A DNA stretch of 64,000 bases from CBDCWQ01 sp965223435 (GTDB lineage Bacteria; Myxococcota; Kuafuiibacteriia; Kuafuiibacteriales; Kuafuiibacteriaceae), in assembly GCA_965223435.1 (NCBI GenBank), contig CBDCWQ010000019.1, positions 744,001 to 808,000 of the forward strand, written 5' to 3'. A program made the translations under genes and the position numbers. Shown here in pieces: positions 32,501 to 37,686 of the stretch; position 1 is the stretch's first letter; each line of letters begins with the position of its first letter. The notes beneath the pieces were generated by a model. It was given only the letters and a program-made list of their open reading frames with translations, was not told the DNA's origin and did no database searches.

Positions 32501-35270
32501 CCGCGCCCTCGTGGCTGCTCAATGCGGTGGCGGGTAGCAACGCTTGACTCCCGGCCTCTGCCAGCACCTCGGCCGGCTCAAAATGCCCGGGCTCGGTGAC
32601 CGAGCGGGGCGCGGTCACCTCCACGGAGAGCGGATCGGAAGCTTTGGATTCGAAGGGGGTGCCGCTTCGGTCGCGGACCACCGTCGTGGCGTGGTAGCGA
32701 TAAGCCCGTTCGGCTTCAGGCACTGTATCGTCGTACGCGGTCCCCACAAGCCCCGCTTGGATCATCGTGTCGTCGCGGTAGAGGTTGTGCACCAACTCCA
32801 CGCCTTTGGGAATCTCTCGCCCATCCTCAAAGAGCTTCGGAGCCCGCCAAAAAACGCGTACCGTGCGCCCAAGCACGCCCGCGGAGAGGGCCGTCGGGGG
32901 CTGCGGTGGTCGACCCTCGGCCAACCCATCTTGATAGGTGATCTCGATCGCGGACGAGGCTCGGTTGCCGGCAAGATCGATTGCTTCCAGCACAAAACGA
33001 TGGGTGCCCTCCGTCAAGGTGACCGCAACCTCAAACAGCCCGTCGGCGGTTTCAAGGGGCTCGGGCGCCAAAGCGCCCTCTTCAAACCAGGTGGCTTCGG
33101 CCAAGTGGGCTTCGTTGATCCGCCCCCGAAGCACAAACTCGGCCTCATGCACCACCCGCTTCTTTGCCCCAAACAGATCGATGACCGGCGAGGCGGTGTC
33201 CAAGACGACCGTAAACTCTGCTTGAGATTCATGACCGCCGGGGCCACGAGCCACGATGCGCACATCGGTCGCATCTTCGAAAAGACGTACCGAATGCGAA
33301 AACGCCGTGGTCGAAGCCTCGACAAAAACACCGTTGATGCTGATTCGAACCGCCTCCGAAGCCTCGACGGAACCGAGCACGTTCCACACGTTTTGGCGGG
33401 TGTAAACCAAAGGGGCACCGGGTGATTCGATGTGCAGGATCGGTGGCGCTTCGTCGGTCAGGATGGCGGGGGGCACATCGCTGGACTCCACACGGCTTTC
33501 AGCCTCCGGCAACACACGAACATGCGTATCGTCTCGTTCAACCGCAACCTGGTGGCGGGCCCAATTGCCCGCGCGATCGATGGCTTCAAAGTCGAAAAAC
33601 GAGACCCCCGTGGGCAGCTCGGCAGCCGACCGCGTGTACACCAACTCATGACCGAGCGGCAGCGGCACACCATTCACACCCAGCCGCGCGAGATTCTCTT
33701 CCGAAACCTGGACCTGAAACTCCACGGTCGGATCCGCCGCGTCCCCGGACGCCACAAATGCGGCCACATTCAGAACCGGCGCCAAGTCATCACGCACCAC
33801 CCGCCGCAAGACCCGGCGAACGTGACCCGCCCGGTCCACCGCGACCAGCTTCAGCACATTCTCGCCGGGAACCAAATCCACAGCTTGCGAAAATCGAGTG
33901 GTCTCTTCGGCGATCTTCACACCGTTGAGATACAGCCCTTCGAGGGCGGCATCGTGGACCTCACCCTCGAGTGAAACCCAGGCCTGGTGGGTGCCCGATA
34001 AGGGGGCCCGCGGGGCGTAAACCAAGAGCAGTGGTGCTTCCCGATCACTGTCGTCTTCAACCGGCAATACGTCTGCTTCGTCGGGCGCGGACTCTGGAAG
34101 AGCTCCACCCTTCAAGAAACGAGCGCCCAGCGCCTCAACGATGTGCAAGAGCCCGCTCCCCGGGCTCAAGCCAGCGCCCGGGTACGCAGCGCGCGCACCT
34201 TGTGCATAGGGCACGACATCTTCGATGGCCGAAAACCGCGTGGTCAAGAAGGCCGTCAGATCTGCCAGTCGGAGAACCGCCTCTAAGGGCGGCTGCCGCT
34301 CAGCCTCTGGGGCGCTCGAAGCAAAACCAAACTGGGTCTCATGGTATGCCGCGGGCTGAATGGCTTCGTAGGTGCCCGCAACCGCAACATGCACCTCGGA
34401 CGGAACCCCTCGCTCACCTGCGGCCGAGCGGGCAAGGGCCCGCCCCTCATAGACTTGCCACGTCCCTTCTTCGTCTTGAGCAATGACAAAATGGTATTCG
34501 AGATCGGAATCCGAGGAATCATAGACGACGGCCTTTTCCAAGGCGCGCATCGAAATCGTGGGTCGGGTTGCCGTATGGTGAATCACAACTCGGCTGGCCG
34601 GTGCCCATGCATCCTTTGTCTGGGGCCGACGAATGCTCCACTGGGTACGGGGCACGATGTGAGTCGACACCTCCGAAAACGGACACCCTTCGATCGCCGA
34701 GATGGCGTCCTGAAACCCCCAAGTGGACGGCACACACGAATGGGCCAACAGCGCGCCCTCGCTGTCCAGTCGACCAAAGTAGCCCACGCCAGGAACCAAC
34801 GTTTCACCCACCCGCACTGGCACATGGGCTTGCGCAAGTGCGTCCCAGCGAAGCACCCGACCCAAGCGAGGGTCCGCGTAGACCTGGGCCTTGGTGACCG
34901 AGATGAAATGCCACCCGGGCTGACGGGAAGCCAAAGTCTTGGGCTCCAGCGCATTGGCGCCTGCATGTAAAAGATAAGACGCCTCGGACGTGGAATGCAC
35001 CCAGTAGCCCAAGCCGGCCTCAAGCACAGTCACCGGCTGTAGCACCTGGTTATTGGAGAGCGCCGGCCCCGCTTCGGGCCGAAGCGCAGGCCACACCGCA
35101 CGCGCCTGCCACGACGGGGGCAGCTCAGAAACGTCAAAGGGTACGGTCACCAAATTCCAGCCTGGTTCCAAAACCCCCGACCAAGACCTGGGTTGCTCGC
35201 TGGCCGCAAAAACAGTTCCAGAAACGACTGTTGCAAGCCACAGAGGAAGAACGCCAACACGCCTCGCCAT
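20553..35270 (-). CDS. Giant exported multidomain protein with pseudo-amidase and two LamG domains
   Basis: A 4905-aa secreted protein from a single 14.7-kb frame. ATG 35270 has GGAGGGG 5 nt upstream and begins a signal peptide (LPLWLATVVSGTVFA). Order, approximate: beta-rich head (25-200); PGRP/Amidase_2-like domain (205-385; VVIHHTA at 228-234, HVAVAGTYE at 294); repeated Ig/cadherin-like domains (440-860); sialidase-like propeller region (950-1470); an alpha-helical toroid-like region from about 1590 to 2600 (WHFSWNTRGDSWKDVR); three tandem two-Cys beta modules (2900-3260); LamG-type domain (3310-3520); long mixed region; second LamG-type domain (4680-4905). Cell-wall or glycan contact outside the cell is inferred. 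In the amidase the last two zinc ligands appear replaced by Tyr355 and Tyr363. Confidence 0.9.
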   Translation of the reverse strand: MARRVGVLPLWLATVVSGTVFAASEQPRSWSGVLEPGWNLVTVPFDVSELPPSWQARAVWPALRPEAGPALSNNQVLQPVTVLEAGLGYWVHSTSEASYLLHAGANALEPKTLASRQPGWHFISVTKAQVYADPRLGRVLRWDALAQAHVPVRVGETLVPGVGYFGRLDSEGALLAHSCVPSTWGFQDAISAIEGCPFSEVSTHIVPRTQWSIRRPQTKDAWAPASRVVIHHTATRPTISMRALEKAVVYDSSDSDLEYHFVIAQDEEGTWQVYEGRALARSAAGERGVPSEVHVAVAGTYEAIQPAAYHETQFGFASSAPEAERQPPLEAVLRLADLTAFLTTRFSAIEDVVPYAQGARAAYPGAGLSPGSGLLHIVEALGARFLKGGALPESAPDEADVLPVEDDSDREAPLLLVYAPRAPLSGTHQAWVSLEGEVHDAALEGLYLNGVKIAEETTRFSQAVDLVPGENVLKLVAVDRAGHVRRVLRRVVRDDLAPVLNVAAFVASGDAADPTVEFQVQVSEENLARLGVNGVPLPLGHELVYTRSAAELPTGVSFFDFEAIDRAGNWARHQVAVERDDTHVRVLPEAESRVESSDVPPAILTDEAPPILHIESPGAPLVYTRQNVWNVLGSVEASEAVRISINGVFVEASTTAFSHSVRLFEDATDVRIVARGPGGHESQAEFTVVLDTASPVIDLFGAKKRVVHEAEFVLRGRINEAHLAEATWFEEGALAPEPLETADGLFEVAVTLTEGTHRFVLEAIDLAGNRASSAIEITYQDGLAEGRPPQPPTALSAGVLGRTVRVFWRAPKLFEDGREIPKGVELVHNLYRDDTMIQAGLVGTAYDDTVPEAERAYRYHATTVVRDRSGTPFESKASDPLSVEVTAPRSVTEPGHFEPAEVLAEAGSQALLPATALSSHEGAVLAHVVYVLGPDEDVSGERVVYQRSEKAGKPGSFGAPQVVAELEAGATATDLVVAARAGRVSVVWTHTTHAESTVEVAQSHNAGRSFRPARAVRGGPAFKRGLDGAYDHNLDFHLVWGEAHKAFYLKNFEGEPSNVFDVRRRKPATEEVRYMVQYEPGGEGCRCEGCWCPESYPLSEEPNPDDEGRPFGAYLYRTEEAYVYQPSLHVDDHAVSIVVRQTRLWDAEPVPHEAWTAMASEPVFSEQVVQRLLPTRLVTGWREVWKDAYEAGDEARVDALGVAYQYRYRGTWHERDLIKVAQRPLVAGAWAGSDAADGHQGWRQGAWIGDAEQSWRVSVVAEVGQGGDDKPSHPKLASTPSGLVAVFEDGPSDDPNRSGENAVRFALSSDGGVHWSRASRVASGYLPNLAATRGGAISVLTYVPDSAAGGAVHGAQSSDGGVLFVEGQALNDGLVKPVHWGSHAQGADRLMGRPALVALDELFFAAWVETDDIGLGRDRVVTTRASSLSDVTQYGVSLPDHVVQGKSTRVTVTAENAYHMRVNDSGTVRLSRGSSSGGAFGGSGYAPSASGPETSSDGGQTPATPIGHAPWASGGVSLASVAPESRSVFSPDSLELQFHGGEATAWVDPVALAVEGDAGLAVWATAGLAEGTSASGFGDDVPSFQPTAKGNYEKAQWMRDQLWREGVGETGPIAYQVEYEAVSEDGSVVRQASDWLTDNFEAGRGDDSKHLAGFERVWAYTQGIALAQLARQEDTRFYPRAQALARYLCEQAARGTHDGEAVIKGWHFSWNTRGDSWKDVRLVTGATAWVVHGLGAFLVSPAYEAMDEAQRAPLLTCYQQSLRGLALHRWSGESEGRQVSLMTAGWTVRGLNEAATPRNIAGPDGQRLATEGETWAYYSVLDAVGYDEYDSEKPPAIAREFERPNPVAGDWLVGTAPRVLTEEEYRVLKEEVRAQNVVTEHNLDVLSVLNHALNHASELGLDDRASLEAWRDEVRDGLFYILWDDNNRLWIRDLSAAGRSTPPDSTKREQIDHALMNDDEWGRVATGGVIVAADDAHRQDGVWRPGRVHIQAGDEDFYFTSLAHTAIDNCSWLSLSVDYDALPEAEYVNRLARCLEFTTLGFAKDMEFKGKNYYGTHYFFDGFEDRYIRPSSRQEQSFHLEATAGLILGLLKFIEHHPEHAKALFFREEALKLWAGVQAFVADHGFPYSSQRIQDLSTLLTSSTALIWFIDVYEYSDRQLDEGQRPLLHYATDVNLEAVDRGVAESYEGLKALTSTTTHRVYSGRADDGRVFTRIDEQAAVVMAALHRSDDESAVRWADALMDAHRLVELSGGQDVRSTHKAFPVVVDQSTGEALFDQHDIATEMAAYYALGLFIEAFRDRDQAQVDRARNILGDGLRAKVGAYFRRTRLGPGGLFSRRQRVGSNVSYESPSPEDNVMAYFALVQAEASTPSLGMTSLLGGAGREGFEASVSQLCEATLQGDTDQDVTRVRDSEAVGRSLVMCAMFSAEIDEIIEASVFLEAASSRLERARRVQGVLGIGREARSTTSWTAFIGDESWVPNGWVSLAGEALARRAASVIDPRQEELALEELDWLVSLDGNTASYYASVLFLYQPLGVLGLEAAPLFVPGTAPGFAGVSTSALELKKMQRDAIRALLITPFSEGQFDAMVHRVALFGFARRQFEDGVAPGQWPATYRQDWRTWFKHEDALLRDLCSRDLSDEEYPHFESFFGMSCEDASALYEGLRVYRTGSSENAWIAAVEAPKDLQLVDLLRVLHAGWGQTELYADFGTSLDCVTCVVSLADVELPAGSVSKKQAVLRQALSEKIDEQLILSHLRDSPESELLHLLDFRWVDAIDAFNPRAPEYWSHHATVFRQVYGYRGLLDLEAGIDPNDLDLAFDETHAIGFSVTYKGRTYSPPVVQRTENVRLLRQRLNHLWGGNLVAAARSFGVAPAVLHEAMRTGVLAPKYSHAMAASERVKRQPPGEAPELTIVEASGHGRLTLSSNGCRSFTVVNSGTGYHEPVITAEFVGSEGFFGGATVSVNADRLDGLNSGETGGFEACLDILDEDLDGYVGRMGPLSESGWVITISLPSQGVVKTVAVDMASSRDRDWMIRVAAAAKDGSLSVGVNTCQTFEVFNNRREAIDWEAKAIAHDADGLKLSVGSQEPSGASVQEQLDGENGLPHMTRIDQGGRRLEPGAFGWFELCLDMNPGLVDRVKDWPHETGRAVEIAVAGEGERFAYPIKMLSPSDRSVAWARRSEQNRLQIKPNSCRDIELSPLSVLEGQTALVRVAPRPGAKPKEGLALRVEGMGPIATGDDRAEVTVCLDASQGAIEKLFKDSVLVVPTDLSLIVAVAENEESPKLKEDSGEASFSPRMVFDVDMMREGLAGHWTFDGHARDRQNPEAQEAVFPGWSSSWVAGKFGQSLGAGMLVDVPAAAPALQFHDIGAPFAVSFWLERPASQRAKPASIIGTIGLDGARRDGWGIALDGDDRLEFRIKRRNSMGISFARSPVVWDGSWAHVVVAWDGRSVSMYANGETIRAHDEGGERPHNTGSITSGSPIRMGWPYGALDDMRIYRGVLSEDAIAALASAVPSPGDDVVAGASGAGQTRATLCDASQDADCEGVRGAMALAAPEADLTASLWEAVSDVSWDTRAFAEEEETLFIGTLPGELPHGEYPHLFSAYVAYDTVTRKQMEVVVYRQGEDPSQAVFRSERVPIEEGEGAVYPKYALAMPSQGSTDWRIEPEQAGEAYIVRINLWPAAERTEEPDLMVESSAIHISTDAIADLSFERQKKAKNREIHRTIYENLDLLDSVVEDYAGRAKRYRAYFEGLQNETIPSAIETRLVLLEDGVTQLREATAQVRKAVEEKSPEWEAYNLEAKNEDKLRGSGWALMEFVNLEVDARWNAALVEEPDTAFKDLFDGIEEHAFDQISCARAEVELTPESCWFDCDRQTEVVFLLPCEIEVGSRVGNDNVMFFNLGPRAVGYEIGFGHIDSDGQLVRATSELSVGPAGTHSSIGWFELTSTFLLAHGQDADLMEEMDRFYVLNVENLGGLMNEFSSKGREILERSISVPVKILDGSELASQEGEDIRPPAAIPKDSDARVEILATRLNCTENGPEFAIEATFDFGTYAEEGGPYTAKLSYHDPQPDGLVRKSEIVELPEAVGRVELAAGFVTEVRELVIDMELLNKNRQTIAVGSKRTRLPWVEMRGKTVWSAGDDYQATLTWDLGDWEDRELHVAVGFTGRTLDGTEDLFYVANAPANGPSSLDVELLWDEVTDGSGFAKYRGISGGANIMSTGAQGQFCTYPIGFYPIFEATQDCRYVDSSGGPEVVIQGPCVLELNTALSDKALPPSIVLRYQNSTPGYEFGATAGVDLKLEQELRFGVQDRLYVTPVAEEPTQGMIVVTNQMSNKEFLFPFLIDTPRDQELVSAPADDVFGVRDQAPGNFIWVPEDTLGGAALQPVTTLEGTVLQAAEDAAALPLRGAVEAWLEEPTTLVVRVDASREKEVAALSIEMACYEIKQAEGASRRLLFRAPLHRESSSSDRFRLDGYDDLTMTGAPFVLDAAASPSAVLPVLPFAHLCEVVAVRDGAYTTLSEPFWWQKDVHNGLVPAPIWAENQGTPTLRLGTQDAFGVLSELDGATRRSISEEARGYHVYFWRADTRSWHGETSNIPSSLYENWRWPVSPRPWPSTVKHLYVPMDQEFVEISEVGGEPLAGGLYQVSVAADFGTWVDYLFTANVPVTFPGDPNRPGSGLLASYDFDGTLRRHKNRDSGPHGLHGQASGFSTNRRLSERISASLSGTMALPQVPALDFDEFDDFLISLWVYPNSGPKTGGVIIGNIPAGVGPGWQLAVEPKESEHQRTFHLQGRLVGGGKSVYPRVSAQLEPDTWNHIAVTHVRTSRHLEVTYYVNAVYTRELNLRWSSGSQSGQVPSFGTGAPIVIGGALDGEKHVNRFHGAIDDVAFYRGVYGPGDVVRLFSDERP

Positions 35271-35779
35271 CAAAACCCCTCCGAACTCTGCGACCCACGC
35301 ATGGCGCCGACCGTCAGAGCACCTTTTCGGGGCCCCTCCTTGGGGCCGTCGAAGGGACGGAATACCATGAAACCGAGGCTGCTTTGTCAACACATATTGT
35401 CTTTCATGGTCGCATTCCGAAGCACATTTGCCAGGACATCCCCGCAGTCCAAAGCGGCGCCTCCGATCGCGACAACCAGTCGAGCACCAGGCGCCTCACA
35501 CATCTTATGAAGGGCCGCACGGACCACAACGCGAGCTCAAACCGAATCGCGCACGGCACGAATCGCGCACGGCATCGACTCGTTGCGGCATGGAAGTTTC
35601 GAACCCGAGGGTTTCACCGAACGCCCCTTGTCAAGCCTTCAGTGACCACTGACCGACGAACCGATCGCTTGTTCCTGGGAAAAAACCCGAACGTGCCTCC
35701 CAAAGGCACGATGGGTTTTGCTGCGGCCTGCCTTTGCGCGAGCACCCAGGTATGGTACCAGCCGAGCTGGCTTGTGTAG
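35271..35779. other. Intergenic region upstream of the giant gene
   Basis: About 510 bp holding the promoter and leader of the giant gene (leftward) and the upstream region of the tRNA gene (rightward). A near-duplicate of about 13 bp (AATCGCGCACGGC) occurs twice around 35544-35573. No gene was found. Confidence 0.5.
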
Positions 35780-35852
35780 GCCCACATAGCTCAGTTGGTA
35801 GAGCAATGCATTCGTAATGCATAGGTCGTTGGTTCGAATCCGACTGTGGGCT
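35780..35852 (+). tRNA. tRNA-Thr (anticodon CGT)
   Basis: A full 73-nt cloverleaf: acceptor GCCCACA/TGTGGGC with discriminator T, D arm GCTC...GAGC, anticodon stem ATGCA/TGCAT with loop TTCGTAA, and T arm GTTGG TTCGAAT CCGAC. The anticodon CGT reads ACG, so threonine. CCA is not encoded. No integrase or duplicated 3' end was seen nearby. Confidence 0.97.
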
Positions 35853-35906
35853 TACTTCACCGATACCGAGCAGGATACGCTTTCAGACGTTGCGCCCTTA
35901 TCGATG

Positions 35907-37331
35907 TCACCGGCAACCTCGGTTCTTCAGGTGAACCGACGCGAGGGCGAGGAAACGTTCGCGCGCCTCTTTGTGATCGACGACGGGGGCTGGGTAGTTC
36001 TTTTTGAGGCAAACACCCGCGTCAAGAAGCACACCCGAAGGCGCCTGCCACGGAGCGTGTATGTACCGTTTGGGTAGCTCGCCGAGTTCCGGAACCCAGC
36101 GGCGGACGTAGCGACCGTCTGGATCAAATTTCTTTCCCTGGGTGACCGGATTAAAGATTCGGAAGTAGGGCTGGGCGTCGCATCCACAGCCGGCAGACCA
36201 CTGCCATCCCGCGTTGTTCTGGGCCCAATCGCCGTCGGTCAGGTACTTCATGTAGTGCGCTTCGCCCAAGCGGTAGGGGATCAACAAATGTTTGGTGACA
36301 AAACTGGCAGAGATCATGCGCGCGCGGTTGTGCACGAACCCCTCGCGAAGAAGCTGTCGAGAAGCCGCATCAACCACCGGGTATCCGGTCTGACCCTGGA
36401 CCCAAGCCTTCCAGAGTCTCGCGTTCTTTCGCCAGGGGAACCCGATGAAGTCCTCGCGAAACGGTTTCTTAAGAAGCTCTGGCCGATCCCAAAGGGTACT
36501 ATGGGAGAACTCTCGCCAGATCAGCTCGTTTTGGAACGTTCGCGTAGCCTCGGTGCTACCGAGCGCATCTTCGACGGCGGTCCACACCTGGCGCGCCGAC
36601 AAAGTTCCGAATCTGAGGTCTTGAGAGAGCCGGCTGGTTCCCGCAAGATCCATTCGGTCACGGTGCTCCGCGTACGAGGCACCCGCATTCTTCACAAAAG
36701 TCCTCAAGCGCTGCCGCGCCGCGCGCTCTCCGCCTCGAACAAGGTGAACGTTCTTCGTGATACCGAGATCTGAACAGCTTGGAAGCTTCACCCGCCTAAA
36801 GCGGACATCGGAAGGACGTTTTGGAAGCTTTTTCGGAGCCAAAATCGGTTTGCCAATGTAAGCTGCTCGTCGAAAAGCGCGGCAAAACGGTGTGAACACC
36901 GCGTAAGGCCGACCTGCGCCGGTTCTTAACTGGCCTGGCGGGAAAAGCGTCTCTCCTTCGTACAGCCGAAAACGATCGCCAAGTGCCAAGGCGATGCGCC
37001 GATCTCGCTCCCTCGCGAAAGGCTCAACCGCGCGGTGAGCCACCACGACATCTGCCCGCCACTTTTGGGCGAGCTCGGGAAGAACATCAACACTCTTTCC
37101 TCGTACGAGGATCAACTCCGACCCCACAGACTCGAGGTTTTTGGCCAAAGAGGTAAGGGACTCGAGCAAAAACTGCATCCGATGAGGACGTTCTTGAGCC
37201 TTCGATGGTTCGAAGTCGCAGGGATCAAGCACAAAAAGCGGGATGACCTCACCGTCTCTGCTCGCATCGCAAAGCGGTACATGATCCGCAATTCGGAGAT
37301 CCTTTCCTCGGTACCAGACAATCGTTCTCAC
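35907..37331 (-). CDS. phr: Deoxyribodipyrimidine photolyase (cryptochrome/photolyase family)
   Basis: A 474-aa FAD enzyme that repairs UV-induced cyclobutane pyrimidine dimers using light. GTG 37331 is chosen because GGAGGG lies 5-6 nt upstream and the product starts with the antenna-domain signature RTIVWYRGKDLRIADH. The N-terminal Rossmann-like antenna domain spans about 1-130, and the helical FAD domain about 190-460. Class I signatures are present: WREFSH, TGYPVVDAASRQLLREGFVHNRARM, DGDWAQNNAGWQW and FNPVTQGKKFDPDGRYVRRWVPEL. Length is typical. The longer frame upstream is unsupported. Confidence 0.95.
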   Translation of the reverse strand: MRTIVWYRGKDLRIADHVPLCDASRDGEVIPLFVLDPCDFEPSKAQERPHRMQFLLESLTSLAKNLESVGSELILVRGKSVDVLPELAQKWRADVVVAHRAVEPFARERDRRIALALGDRFRLYEGETLFPPGQLRTGAGRPYAVFTPFCRAFRRAAYIGKPILAPKKLPKRPSDVRFRRVKLPSCSDLGITKNVHLVRGGERAARQRLRTFVKNAGASYAEHRDRMDLAGTSRLSQDLRFGTLSARQVWTAVEDALGSTEATRTFQNELIWREFSHSTLWDRPELLKKPFREDFIGFPWRKNARLWKAWVQGQTGYPVVDAASRQLLREGFVHNRARMISASFVTKHLLIPYRLGEAHYMKYLTDGDWAQNNAGWQWSAGCGCDAQPYFRIFNPVTQGKKFDPDGRYVRRWVPELGELPKRYIHAPWQAPSGVLLDAGVCLKKNYPAPVVDHKEARERFLALASVHLKNRGCR

Positions 37332-37686
37332 TTGGTCCCTCCGACGTTCACGTGGTCTCCGCCTGATGTCGGATCTCCTTCCCGAAAATCCATGGTACCC
37401 CACCCCGGCGCCGTCAACGCGACGTCCCCCACGTAATGAAAACATTCACAGCCCCACTTAAGCAGCGTTGCAGCTCGAGCGGTAGCCCCAATGAAAGTCC
37501 ATGATGAAACGAGAACCGAGAACGAAAACGCCGATCCTCACCGTAGCTCAAAACGCACCGAATACCGGACGACTGACCGCCGGGACGGAGGACATGTTTT
37601 GGGCACCGACACCCCATCATACCGAAAACGCCAGTGATTCTAGTCACAAAACCAATTGGCACACCCCATGCTCTGAGGGGCATGCT

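Noticed and set aside
31539..32537. 332-codon plus-strand frame opposite the giant gene
   Set aside because: A shadow frame produced by GC-rich codon bias of the real minus-strand gene; no start signal or motif. The same holds for the other long antisense frames in 20553-35270.
35780..35852. tRNA-Thr as an integration site for a genomic island
   Set aside because: No integrase gene and no duplicated tRNA 3' end were seen in the flanking sequence.
37664..37680. TGGCAC-N5-ATGCT, similar to a sigma54 -24/-12 promoter
   Set aside because: It ends only about 7 nt before ATG 37687, so transcription would begin at or inside the start codon. Most likely chance overlap with the leader.
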